From: Trichobilharzia regenti
Taxonomy: Eukaryota > Platyhelminthes > Trematoda > Strigeidida > Schistosomatidae
DNA: 64,000 bases
Assembly (NCBI GenBank): GCA_944472135.2
Contig: OX235265.1
Coordinates: 55,935,112 to 55,999,111, forward strand
Direction: 5' to 3'
In this document: positions 48,671-59,187 of the stretch, piece by piece
Layout of the letters: every line of letters begins with the position of its first letter
Position numbering within the stretch: the first letter of the stretch is position 1
Position numbers and translations under genes: made by a program
Notes under the pieces: generated by a model
Databases searched by the model: none
What the model was told of the DNA's origin: nothing
The model's input: the letters and a program-made list of their open reading frames with translations, nothing else

Positions 48671-49060
48671 AGAGGATTTCCTCATGAGCTGACATCAGTT
48701 AGAGAACCATTGGAAAACCTACAGAAAATACTGGACAGCCGTTTCGTCAGACCAGTTTGAGACTCTTCGACAGTACGCACCCACCTGGGGTCGAACCCAC
48801 GATCTTCCGGTTACAAGGCTGGAGAGTTTGTAGACCATTAAGCCACTGGGACCCGATCCAATGACCAGCCCATGAGTTCCAACTTCTACCAATCCATGAC
48901 ATGGCACGATCACTTCGCAATGTCTTCTATGAGTTACTGCCTTACCTTCAACTCGCTGCACCCTACTGGTTACGGCCCCAGGTCACAGCCTGAATAGAGC
49001 CAGTTGCCAGTGACCATCAGGTTAATTTTCAAGTGTTGGATTTGTAGGGATTTTTTTGGT
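48671..49060 (-). mobile_element. Sm-alpha-like hammerhead SINE, copy 6
   Basis: Full-length minus-strand copy with tRNA-like block, altered-core hammerhead (TCGAAGA, at 48728-48776) and 5' end TTCAAGTGTTGGATTTGTAG. A second partial copy (49062-49104) follows head to tail, so this is a tandem arrangement inside the intron of the unidentified gene. Confidence 0.72.
48728..48776 (-). ncRNA. Hammerhead-like motif with altered core (SINE copy 6)
   Basis: Stem I GTACTG/CAGTAT, GAAA, stem II, stem III and GTC all kept; core TCGAAGA as in the copy at 25.4 kb. Confidence 0.5.
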
Positions 49061-49370
49061 CTGGTTGGAGGATTTCCTCATGAGCTGACATCAGTGAGAG
49101 AACCATGTTATTATCTTACATGTTATTGGTCAGAGTAACCCAAGTTAGCAAGCATTTGACACCTGGAATGGGATAAGTCATCGATGAAGTTTTTTTTAAA
49201 TTGACTCCTGCTTGCATATCAAATTTACAATTGAATAAATCATACACTAAAATTACTTCCAGAAAGCTAAAGTCTTAGAACACGTGGCTAACTTATTTTT
49301 GTGCACATCTGCTTGTTTTAATTGCTTTTACACTTTATGGTTACAAATACGACAGACCACAAATTCATAC

Positions 49371-49553
49371 TAACTTGAAACTGGGATCTGTTAGCACTTT
49401 ATCTTTTCTGAATAACAAATCTGATTCACCAGATTTGAAAACTGCTCCCATTTGGATGGCTATACTTCTCAGAATGTCAGATATGATTTTCTCATCAATG
49501 GATCTCAGTGGATGCCATCCTAGATAAATTACCTCAGCATACCATATACCCAA
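49371..49553 (-). CDS. Unidentified gene upstream of NAP1L, middle exon
   Basis: 183 nt, phase 0 on both sides, acceptor TTTATAG, donor GTATGA. It encodes a balanced, helix-rich segment (GIWYAEVIYLGWHPLRSIDE, then IISDILRSIAIQMGAVFKSG) that does not look like the retroelements around it. No family recognised. Confidence 0.6.
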
Positions 49554-49850
49554 CTATAAACTTTTCATATGACAAACATAATCAATTCGAAATAAGAGTA
49601 AGGTATGCCTTAAGTTATCCTCCACTTATGATGCATGCAGAGCTAAATTACGTAATGGAAGACTAATAAAAGTAGGTTACATCGGACGTAATCATTATGT
49701 CTACCCACAAAAGTTAAACAAATATGCATAATTGTTGACTCTGATGAAACCATTTGTAAAGTCATTTAATTACAAGCATGCAAAACCTGCGTCTTCCGTC
49801 GTTTCACTAGCTGCACATGTATGCGACCCGGAAAACAATTTCATAAGTAC

Positions 49851-49919
49851 CTGAGGGAAAAGGCGTGCTCCTTGATCAAATAAAAAGTATCGCACACAAC
49901 CAGCCATATATTTAAGGGT
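49851..49919 (-). CDS. Unidentified gene upstream of NAP1L, internal or first exon
   Basis: 69 nt, phase 0 out into the next exon, acceptor CGTCTTAG, donor GTACTT. The peptide is TLKYMAGCVRYFLFDQGARL plus FPQ. Translation could start at the internal ATG if this is the first coding exon. An alternative acceptor further up (TTATTTTTTAG at 49970) gives a frame that does not fit the next exon. Confidence 0.5.
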
Positions 49920-50059
49920 CTAAGACGTTTACGGCATTTTCTGACATGATGGAGACATGGATCATCTAAAAAATAAAAGACCGTTGATCAAAATGGAAAA
50001 TCTGTGAGGTGATATATACTCATGACTGATATAAATATTTTAAAACCACACTCCTCCAA
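49920..50059. other. Short spacer
   Basis: No features seen. Confidence 0.4.
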
Positions 50060-50560
50060 CAACTAAATACTGTTTTTCGAATTAGGTCACGAGCTGAAAT
50101 CACGTAGGAGATCAGTGAAAATCAGAGAGAACCAGACACCCATTTCGTCGTAGTCGGTTACTGCTCAGTGATATACACCCATGATCCCACTGTGCATCGA
50201 ACCCAAGACCTCGCTTGGGCGAAATGCAACAGCCCATGAATTCTATCTTCTACCAGTTCGCGATAGTGACCTAATGCTAACTAACTACTGACTACGGGAT
50301 AGGATCCTTGGAATCCCAGTGAGACGCTACTTGGCATGAATTGAGGAAATTAGAATTAGTGGACTAATGGATTCTGTCCCAGTGAGTAAACGATTAATGG
50401 CTTGTCTTGTAATCTGAAGTCCGTAGGTTCGATAAGCATTGGGGTCATGGGTGCATACCGCTGAGGAAACCGAACCAAGACGAAACAACCGACTAATACT
50501 CATCGATTTTGACTGATTCTTTAGCTGGTGTCATCTCGTGATCTAGCTTGGAACGAACAC
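50060..50560. mobile_element. Diverged inverted pair of Sm-alpha-like SINEs
   Basis: An old minus-strand copy (about 50085-50330, with CATTTCGTCGTAGTCGG in place of the hammerhead block) faces an old plus-strand copy (about 50370-50550, with AAGACGAAACAACCGAC). Head-to-head layout as at 20 and 25 kb. Confidence 0.55.
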
Positions 50561-51168
50561 CATCATAATATCATCTAACGGTTTAACAATAATAACTGTG
50601 GCATCATGGAAAACTACAAAAGAGAGAAAGAGATTCCCTCACCATCTTACAGCGATAAAAACTAAATTGCCTGATAGTGCGTATATATTATTTATTCCAT
50701 ACTTGTTATACAGTATGATTTTACATCTCGTCTAGTATGTCTTGAGACATATGAGAATCGATTTTGTGGTTGTATCCTTTGTGTCTTTCCAAATTACTGT
50801 TCAATGAACGATCATACTCCTTCTTCTTTAAGCTGCTTTCATCGTAAAACGTCGCCACTGCTTAATGATGTGTTCAACAGAGAGTAAACCAGTGGAGTCA
50901 TGAATTATTAACAGTGCTTTTACTGCACACTTATATAACAATGAAACAGGCTTAGAGAAACATTGGAATACCTGGGAGTGCTGGATAGCTTAAATAGCGT
51001 TAAATCATTAGTCCCCAACTTTCTATGCCATTTCTGCTCTTGTTTTCGAGTGCTTCTTATTAATGAGTGGCATTATTCTTATGCTTTCATGCGTCTGTAT
51101 TGACTCTATTCAGTTAGTGGTTTTGTATAAATGCTTGACGTAGTCACTTTTTGTTGATTGAATTCTAG
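50561..51168. other. No recognised gene; SINE scrap
   Basis: AT-rich. A short minus-strand SINE end (GGAATACCTGGGAGTGCTGG) is at 50966-50985. Confidence 0.4.
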
Positions 51169-51371
51169 TGCGTCGGTGACACAGTGGTTAGCACTCTCGC
51201 CGACCATGCACATGGTCCGGGGTTCGAGCCCACGCCGGCGCACACATGATATCTATGGTCGGCCTGCAAAATTTGGGCTACCGATATCCATGCTGAAAAT
51301 TCCATACTTGTACCAAAAATACAGTGTGGAATCAAGCTGTAAATAAAAAATAAAAAAAAATAAATAAAAAA
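51169..51371 (+). mobile_element. tRNA-derived SINE, type A (CR1-type tail)
   Basis: The head (51169-51242) folds as a tRNA: 7-bp acceptor TGCGTCG/CGGCGCA, A-box-like CAGTGGTTAGC, an anticodon-arm-like GACCATG...CATGGTC hairpin and B box GGTTCGAGCC. The body has TCGGCCTGCAAAATTTGGGC. The tail GCTGAAAATTCCATACTTGT matches the 3' UTR end of the CR1-like LINE at 8056, and an A-rich end follows. Confidence 0.85.
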
Positions 51372-51984
51372 ATTAGTTGTACAACCTCAATCTACTTTTT
51401 GCTAAGAAACAAGCACTTTCATTGGTCGTCAGAGAAACACATTGACGTCTAAAGTTTGTAATTAAAATTATTAAAATTTAAATATTAATGTTACGCCAAA
51501 ACATTCTGAGATAGTCCCTTACCTTGAATTGCTTAGGATTTTAGTTCATTCACATCCGATTCTAGTGTGCTTATCGACTTCTTAAACAACTTCACAATTC
51601 TTATTACCTGAAACTCTGCTAGACATTCTTTCGTCAGACAATGAAAACAGGTGATAATTAAAATTCAAAGCAGGAAGCTTGAGCGGGCACGTAACGACTG
51701 AATTACGCAAAAAGGCAATAAAAAACACTATGAATTGCTCAGCGAATATACATAGGATAAGATAACGATCATTTAAATGATGTTTTAAAATGATGATGAA
51801 CCGAAGTGGATGAATTACAAAACTTTTAAAGCCTGTTGAACAAGCGAACTGGAACAAAGATTTAAAAATTGTAGGTCAAGAGTTGTCTAAAAAAATTAAC
51901 AGTACGATGATGGTAACAATAAAGATGGCTAAGATGAAGTAAAGTAGAATGAATTCACATGGTAAAATAAAAATAAGATAAAAG
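51372..51984. other. No recognised features
   Basis: AT-rich. The 91-codon minus frame (51582-51857) is hydrophobic and without a recognisable domain. Confidence 0.35.
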
Positions 51985-52330
51985 AACCTACCTTTGACCG
52001 AGGTAAAAACAGGTCTAACAAAACGTTTTTTATCACATAATTTAGGTTCCTGATCATGTATAGCTGCAGCTTGGCCTATGCATAAGTGAAGAAAACGTGA
52101 GCTATTGGAGTGGTTGGATTTGGTTCTGTAAATAACTTTGAAGGATAAATCGCGTGAAGCTGATTGACCTGACTCCAGATGTGTTCACAAATTGGAGACT
52201 TCGTCGTTCTATACCCACGTTTCACTAACCAAACCGGGTAGTGTTCAGCTACTGATTTCTGGAGAACACGCTTATAACATCCAATGTGCTAAGTTCCACA
52301 AGAGCATGTTAAAAAGTTTGTACACATAGG
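51985..52330 (-). mobile_element. PLE GIY-YIG fragment
   Basis: Minus-strand frames read KSVAEHYPVWLVKRGYRTTK and, at the end, PKLCDKKRFVRPVFTSV, matching the EH-x-WL and LC-x-(K/N)K-x(3)P landmarks of PLE endonucleases. The Cys-rich start is frameshifted (CSCGT-like near 52300). Confidence 0.7.
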
Positions 52331-52617
52331 GGTGGATATAAACGGTAGCATTTCCTTGACACCTTATCAGATCATATTCCGGCTGGTGAATAATAAATGT
52401 AAGTCAGCTGCATAAAAGGTGTTTAATACATTTAGATGAACGACTTTTATTCACGTTAGCAACAGCGTCGCCCTTGAACACCAAACTCATAAACAGTCTT
52501 CTTTGGCAACGTGATCTGTCCAGGGACGGTTGCTTTCGTGATGTTCTTTATAGAAAACGGTCTAGGCTATCCATTACTTAAGAAAGTTGCGTGAAGGTTT
52601 TCTAGTTCTATAGTATT
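52331..52617. other. Spacer between PLE and RTE copies
   Basis: May be the non-coding part of the PLE; not resolved. Confidence 0.3.
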
Positions 52618-54793
52618 ATATTATTACTATTACATCCTTTAATTCCTAGAGGAACGTAGGGCTTCAGCCGCGCTTCTCCATTGCGTTCTGCTTTTATGCC
52701 AACTTTTTCACCCCGCTCCAAGTCTGCCCACATGCTTTCATCTCCTCTTCACATGACCTCTTCCAAGTCACCCTTGCACTGACGACCAACTTGCCGCTTC
52801 CCTTTCGGGTTCCACTCGAGTAATGGCTTGTCTAGTGATGTCACTTGATGGTTTCCTCAGAGTATGGCCAATTCATCTCCATTTCTTCCTGCCTATTTGT
52901 TTCACAATCGATTCCTGGTTGGTTCGCTCATTTCCAGAGATCCCTGTTGCTGATCTTTTCTGGCCGGCCATCTGATCTTGAGTATTGAGCGAAGAAAGCT
53001 ATTGATGAAGGTCTGTAGTTTGCTTGAGATGCTCTTTATGACGCGCCAAGTCTCTGATCCGTATAGCAAGTAGCACTGACTTGACATTGGAGTTGAAAAT
53101 CCGGATCTTATTTTTGATGCTGAGTGCTGTTGATCTCCTTCACATAGACTAGAGAGTAATGAAAGCTTGCCTTGCTTTTCCGATCTTTGCTTCGATATCC
53201 TCGTCAGTCCCGCCTGTAGTTGAAACGATGCTTCCTAGGTCGGTAGGTAAAGGAGGTTGTTTCTTTCAGGCTCCTCCCATTTATGCTGACTGATTGTTGT
53301 CTGTTGTTGTTGCTGGTGGTGTTGGCCAGGAATCTTCATCACCTCTAATTTTTTCTATGTTCACATTAAGTCCTATCTTTGATGCTTCTTCTGCCAACTT
53401 GTTGCTTTTCACTTGCATATCTTCCATTGTGTGGGAAATCAGACATATATCATCGGCGATGTCCAGATCCTCCAAGTTTTTTGTGTGAGTCCATTTTATG
53501 CCTGTTTCCTCGTTGGCCGTTGTCTGTCGTATTATCCAGTCTACTGCAATCAGGAAGATCACTGGCGATAATAGACAGCCTTACCTTACTCCCGTCCTCA
53601 CTTCGAAGGATTCCGCGAGTTTCCCGTTGTGGATTACTTGACATGCAGCATTGTCGTACAACTAACTGTTGGATGAGATGTATAATTGTCGATGGGACCC
53701 CGTAGTAGCCAAGTAGTTGCCAAATCACCTCTCGATCGACGGTACACTATCGAAGGCCTTTTCAAAGTCGATGAAGTTGAGATAGAGAGGTGACTTCCAT
53801 TCCAAGCTTTGTTCAATGATGATCCGTAGAGTGGCGATATGATCAATACATGACTTGTTTCTCCTGAATCCAGCTTGTTCCTGTCGAAGATTTTCATCCA
53901 AGGCTTGTTTGATTCTCTCCAGGATGATGCGGCTTAGTATTTTGCTTGGAATGGACAGGAGCATAATTCCGCGCCAGTTTTTACATTGACTTAAGTCTCC
54001 TTTCTTTGGTAGTTTGAATAAATATCTTTTCTTCCAATCCTCAGGTACTCTGCCCTCTTTCCACACCTTCTCCATGCAGATTTGACTCCACACCATTTTT
54101 AAGTTGTCCCAGTGCTTTCCGACGCCGACGTCTTCGCTGGTGTTGATTTGTGTCTCGGCTTTGTCCTTCATGCTTGCAGTGAAGTCCTTCAGTTTTCGAG
54201 TGTTGAACTTGGTTTGTGGTCTATCTGCAGCTCCTGAAAGCTTTTAATTTGATTTGGATTGTCCCTTGTACGAGATAGTGGTCTGAGCCAACGTCTGCTC
54301 CTTTTCTTACTTATGTGTCCAGTAGGTTGCACCTCCTCTCCCTTGAGATTGAGATGAAGTCAGTTTGGTTTTTGGTTCTCCCATCTGGTGACACCCATGT
54401 AGCCGTGTGCCACCAATCACTAGTTCGTTGAAGGCGCAGAAGTCGACGAAGAGTTCTCCATTTTCATTCATTTCCCCAGAGCTTCTCTATGATGATGATG
54501 AGTTCCCTTCCTGTGTTCTCTGGTCCCAGTTTGGCGTTCATGTCTCCCATTAGTATTTCAATGTCACCAGCTGTAGTATTGTCCATTGCTGCCTGTAGTT
54601 GTCTATAGAATTCTTCTTTCTTTTCTAGATCTGTGTTGTTTTTGAGTGGATAACATTGCATAACTGACACTTTCCTCCCTTTGGAGTTGAACCTGGCGGT
54701 CATTATCCTGGACGAAATCGCCTCCCATTGTATCAGGGCTTTCGTTGCCGTTGGTGACATCATGATAGGCACGCCTTCGGTGTGCGTGTGGTT
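52618..54793 (-). mobile_element. RTE (SR2-like) LINE, copy Y, internally deleted
   Basis: The minus strand begins inside the endonuclease (residues TARFNSKGRKVSVMQCYPLK, then GDIEILMGDMNAKLGPENTG, which holds the catalytic GDMN). It continues through a damaged linker, jumps by deletion near 54074 (QICM to EKVWKEGR) into RT, then follows copy X at 33.4-34.8 kb almost base for base. That includes the frameshift after motif A and the changed catalytic region (LDIADD). It ends with the family 3' signature at 52630-52690. Confidence 0.9.
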
Positions 54794-54879
54794 CTAAAGT
54801 GACTGTAACTATGGAGCAGAATTTCCGGATTCTGCAGCATAGAGATCGAATAATATATCTACAGGTACCTACAGGTAGT

Positions 54880-55350
54880 CAACTATTGAATTCTGTTCCT
54901 CTTCGATAGTGTATGACACAGATGAGTAGAGCCATTAAAGCTCCCAAGAAGTTTAGAGGCTGAACAGTTATCATCACGAATAATGTTGACGTTCATATAT
55001 CTCGTATACATATGCACATTTGAGATATATCTCGTCATGAAGACATCTGTTACGATAGGTTCTAAAGAAGACCCCATGGCCAATCCGTCCCTTTATTATA
55101 GATTCTGACTGTTAAATCTAAATTGCACATTAAGCGTGCATCTCAATAATAGCTGCTTTAGATAATTTATTCGCAATTCATTGTTCATGCTTTCAGATCA
55201 ATGTAATCAGATAGACAACAAATAGTTTCTACATTTGCAAATAGGGAATAAACATCTGATGAAACCGTATGCTTACTGGTCAAACTATTGTTAAACTAAT
55301 AAAACGGTTGTTGTAGAAAAAGAAATAGTTCGCAGCTGAGGGTGAAACAC
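54880..55350 (-). mobile_element. PLE RT fragment (lineage B), decayed
   Basis: Motif B survives as LAMGSSLEPIVTDVFM and motif C is ruined (YTRYMNVNIIRD in place of RYMDDTF). No intact coding potential remains. The upper limit is approximate. Confidence 0.65.
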
Positions 55351-55599
55351 AATGTAATCCTGCTAGAAAAATAAATTTGGGAAGATAGGTGGGTCGTTTA
55401 ATTATTAATTATCCGCTGATAATCACCTGTGTTTTCTATAGGCATGTTTTCATACAGTTATTTAATCATTTTTCCTGTAAGAAAAGCCTGCACCGTTCTT
55501 AATCATGATAGACAGACTTTATGACAGTCCAGCAATCGGTGACTTAACCTTGCCTGTCGTGATTATCATTCGTTTATTGGTTATTTTAATGTAAACTCC

Positions 55600-56460
55600 A
55601 AAGCCTCAGGATGGTCGGGGTGGGTGCCTTGCGCTGCGGGTTGGCCACCCCTCCGTACACCTCTTGAAATGCTCCCATATGACCCGGCGTCTTACATAGC
55701 CTCTCCTGAGGAAGTTCTACTCACTGCCTTCACGTGGCGGAGGTGTTTTTCTCACCGAAGTGAGAGGGCAAAAGCGGATGCCCGGCGCTCTTCACCGGGT
55801 TGACTGTCCATTGGATGACGGTCTAGGGGAGATGGCTAAACCCTGATTCCAAACCTCCAACGACTGGCGTATGAAGCTCATCGGCAGACGTATGGACAAA
55901 GGGCTTATTGAATGCCCTGGATGTCTGGCCCCATTCAGAAAGGCATATGAACCGGACTCCGGTCACCGGCTGCCAATAGATAAGGGACTCCCTACTCCAC
56001 TCCTACTGCCCTGTAGGTCACACTTGGTTGTGAAAAGGCTGCACTCTCAAACAAAAGGCCGAGCGATGCTGAGGACATCACTCGTACCTAATTCCCATGA
56101 AACTTCATGAACTCTCTACAACATCAACCAAATTCCAGTACTGGTTCAACAACGTCGCCTTCGGTGGTTTGTTCTGCGCCGACCAAATGACGATCTGGTC
56201 AAATCAGTTCCAAATCCCTCGCCATTTCCATCTTGGAGATGTCGCAGGGGTGAACAGCTGAAAACATGCCTTGGTACAATCAAGGCTGATATGGAGTACC
56301 TGGGGCTACAAACCATCTACGGACTCCGTCTGTGGAACAAGAATTGGATAACGCTGTTGCAAAACCTTGCATCAGATCACCGCGCCTGGGCAGCGATGAT
56401 TCGAGATGTTCATGAAGCCGGCTCATCCTTCCGTAGGAGATAGCCGAAGTAAAGTAAAGT
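55600..56460 (+). mobile_element. GC-rich non-LTR element remnant with (AAGTA)n tail
   Basis: Clearly GC-richer than its surroundings. The 3' half encodes a LINE C-terminal end (RLRWFVLRRPNDDLVKSV, then IKADMEYLGLQTIYGLRLWN and DHRAWAAMIRDVHEAG) and closes with a short AAGTA-type tail. The 5' half is non-coding, with GC-rich blocks near 55615-55660 and 55730-55830. It looks like an element that kept its two ends and lost the middle. It differs from the RTE, CR1 and PLE families here. Confidence 0.65.
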
Positions 56461-56689
56461 AAGTAAGTAAACTCCCACCACTGGTGGTTGACCTTGGATG
56501 AGTTCTGTCTTCTATTTTTTAGTGCACGTAAATGTGATTCACTAACCATTTTTTCCCACACATCAATACCGTTCTGTATGTCTCTGTCTTTCTTTGAAGG
56601 ACAGCTGCTTTTGTATGGTTATCTTTGTGTAATCGTATTATTTCCTCTAGATTTTAGAAACAGATTATGTTTAAGATTTATGTCTAAGA

Positions 56690-56750
56690 CAGCTGTCCAG
56701 TACTCCCTAGTTTTCAATAGTTCTCTAACTGATATCAATCCGTGGTCAAA
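56690..56750 (+). mobile_element. Sm-alpha-like SINE 3' end scrap
   Basis: GCTGTCCAGTACTCCCTAGT starts at the hammerhead cleavage region, followed by the conserved ACTGATATCAA-type end. It is interesting that it begins next to the cleavage site. Confidence 0.5.
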
Positions 56751-56989
56751 CTCGGAAAAGAATAAAGGTCACCCTAGAAGTTCAGTAGGCATGTGTGAAA
56801 TAGATTGTGGGAAAATAAAGTACACTAGGAAAAGTGAATATGTGAATATAATATTATGGGTATATAAGGTGAGTGAAATATTTTCAAAATAGTAGACTAA
56901 TTAGGATCTAAGAATATGATAACATTAAGTGAGATAAAATAAAACAAAAATGGGACATGGAATAAGAAATGATAAAAAAAGTTTCTGTG

Positions 56990-58465
56990 AATTGTCTGAT
57001 AAAATCAAGAGCGTGGTAACGAAAGACATCATACAAATTGTTTGAGTACAAAATTCTGGCTTTATATGATGTATTCCCAAAGCCTCCTCTATACAAAGTA
57101 AGTGAACTCGTGTCCCTTTCGGCAGACTTTGTCGAACTTTGTAGACTACATTAAACAGTGTAGCAGTTGCTGTGTGGTCAGAATCTAAGATATTTTGCGG
57201 TACCGACGAATTAATACGTTTATGCTATTCTATGCTCAGTCAAAATGGGAGGTGCTCTCGAACGCGGTGGGATATGTTCCTCAACGAAGATCCAATGAAC
57301 TTATTCCTGCTAGAGCAGGTGAACATATAAATGCACATGGAACTAGATAATCGAAGTAACATTCCCTCAACATTAAGATGCCCCAGTGGACGGCTAGAGC
57401 AGGTTATTCGTAAAGTGGCAGCAAAGAACATTTTTCTCAATAATCTTGTCAGCTGACTTTTAAGTACTTCACTCTCAGTGTCACCCCTAAATTATAAGTT
57501 TGGATGCAACAAATTTTTAGCTGGTTTGTCCCTGTCTGTATTTCTCCCACGTAGTTTGCCACTGACCTCGACAAAGCGCAATGGATGCCTATTCTCTATG
57601 AAGGTTTCTTTCAACTTTTTGAGTCCATTATCAACACTGTTTTCACTAGAAATTCTCCAGATCCTTGTTGAAAGAGAATGGATTGGCCTCCTTTATCTGT
57701 CCACAGGGACATAACTATAGAAATCCGTCAGTTAGTCTGTCCACATCGATTTTCTGTAAATAGATCTTTTCGAAGACTCATCAACTCTCCTTGTGAGTAG
57801 CACATTGAGGAAAGATTTTCCCTCAGTTTCTTTTTCTAGGGTGAACCGAACAGCAGGATAACCGTCATTGAATACCTTCAGGATGTCATCCAAGTCTCAG
57901 TTCTCGTCACGTATAATGAACTTGTCATCCATATATCTTCTATGAAAGTCATGCCTCTTTACAGCAGGTGTGAAAGTGCTGCTGTCCATACTAGCCAAAT
58001 TGAAATCTGCTAACAATGGACCAAGCGACAATAGCATAGTTACCCCATCTCTCTGTCTATAGAATTCGTTGCTGAAAATGATTTGAACATTAATCGTACA
58101 TTGAACTATGAGCTCTTTTAGGTATGGTGTGGGCATTCCCGCGTTTACATAATGTAAGTCTATGTAATCACAAAAATGAAGCCTACAGTTTCATTTAATG
58201 GAACATTAGAAAACAACGAGCATACATCAAGTGAAAACATATTTTTCCCAGTAACATTATTATCATTGACGGAATTAATAGATTCAAAAGTGTTGTACAA
58301 AGAAAGGTGACAGACTTGGTTTCTTAGTGGTTAAAGAATTCTGCCATCCATTTTGCGGCATAATGATACCGTGAAGCTGCCATGTCTAAAATAGAACGTA
58401 TTGGTAATCCAGATTTGCGGAATTTCGGCAGGTTATAGAGTCGAGGAATGAGATTATTGTCCCTC
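56990..58465 (-). mobile_element. Penelope-like element (lineage B), longest RT copy
   Basis: Minus-strand order: SRLYNLPKFRKSGLPIRSIL (near 58450-58400), a frameshifted motif A (SLDVCSLFSNVPL near 58220), FYRQRDGVTM...SLGPLLADF (motif B near 58030), RRYMDDKFII (motif C near 57925, DD intact), thumb (FNDGYPAVRFTLEKETEG, then FLNVLLTRR) to 57500, linker, and GIY-YIG start (CIYMFTCSSRNKFIGSS near 57330) with VREHLPF. It ends unclearly near 57.0 kb. Many shifts. An RTE 5' fragment is fused to its upstream end. Confidence 0.85.
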
Positions 58466-58860
58466 TAGTTGGTAGTTGGCATCTTTCAGTTCCGTTCCAT
58501 CTGCTTTCACAGATTCCCAACACTTCTATTCCATACCTTCTCATTTCAGCGGCTATCTGGGCAGCCTTTCCAGTTTCGTACATTGTGCGAACATTCCAGG
58601 TACCCATCCTTACTTCTGCTTTCATCGAAAGAAGGCACATCAGCTGACTGACTTCCCGAAGGCTTTCACCAGCCTGCGTCATTTCACTTCCCTGATTCCA
58701 GCGAAAAATAAGGCTATTGTTTATATTTTTGGAATTTTTAATATATTTATTCGTTGAAGTTTCTGTAGCGATTTGGTGGAGTTGCTAGCACCACGCCCCA
58801 ACCCTCCCTCTTAATCCGGGTTTGGTACCGGCTAGAAAACTAGGAAGCTACTAGTCTATG
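58430..58860 (-). mobile_element. RTE (SR2-like) 5' region and endonuclease start
   Basis: The minus strand gives the N-terminal endonuclease of the RTE family (MGTWNVRTMYETGKAAQIAA, then EVLGICESRWNGTERCQLPT with the catalytic N and E), preceded by a 5' region to about 58860. It stops at about residue 60 of the endonuclease and runs straight into PLE sequence. The 5' region shares GCTAGCAACTCC and GCTACAGAAACTTCAA blocks with the body of the type B SINEs. Confidence 0.8.
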
Positions 58861-58867
58861 CGAGGTT

Positions 58868-58896
58868 ATATATAAATATATATATATATATATATA
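58868..58896. repeat. (TA)n microsatellite
   Basis: Dinucleotide run beside the SINE; a second run flanks its other end at 59129-59187. Confidence 0.9.
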
Positions 58897-59129
58897 ATAA
58901 TTTTTCCTTCACGTTCCCAGTGGAACATAGGGCTTCAAGCTAGTGGCTTGAAGTTTCTGTAGCAGTGTTTAATTTTTACGGGATGGGGTTGCTAGCCTCA
59001 TGCCTAACCTTTCCTCTTTACCAGCATTATTTCTGGTTCAGTGAGGTAAAGGAGTGCGCCGGCACGGGGGTCGAACCCCGGACCATGTGGATGGTCGGTG
59101 AGCGTCCTAACCGCTATACCACCGACGCA
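58895..59129 (-). mobile_element. tRNA-derived SINE, type B (RTE-type tail), copy 1
   Basis: On the minus strand: tRNA-like head TGCGTCGGTGGTATAGCGGT... with B box GGGGTTCGACCCCC and acceptor partner CCGGCGCA, then a body with GGCTAGCAACCCCATCCC and TGCTACAGAAACTTCAAGCC. The tail GAAGCCCTATGTTCCACTGG is the 3' signature of the RTE LINEs (compare 16115-16135). The head is the same as that of type A SINEs. Confidence 0.85.
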
Positions 59130-59152
59130 TATATATATATATATATATATAC

Positions 59153-59187
<35 letters not shown>
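59129..59187. repeat. (TA)n microsatellite with ACAT interruptions
   Basis: About 58 bp of AT dinucleotides next to the SINE head end. Confidence 0.9.

Noticed and set aside
49920..49970. Longer exon starting at the TTATTTTTTAG acceptor near 49970
   Set aside because: Its open frame (DPCLHHVRKCRKRLRPLN) leaves in phase 2 and hits stops in every way of joining to the next exon. The shorter exon fits.
51169..51242. Apparent tRNA gene
   Set aside because: It folds like a tRNA, but the same head occurs at 59.1 and 62.0 kb attached to a SINE body and LINE-type tails, so it is the head of a SINE and not a working tRNA gene.
51985..52020. Possible first exon of NAP1L or of the upstream gene with a GTAGGT donor
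   Set aside because: The coding sequence upstream of the donor is the C-terminus of a PLE endonuclease.
53379..53705. Plus-strand ORF of 108 codons, also at 33746-34072 on the minus strand
   Set aside because: Recurs only because both RTE copies carry it antisense to RT.
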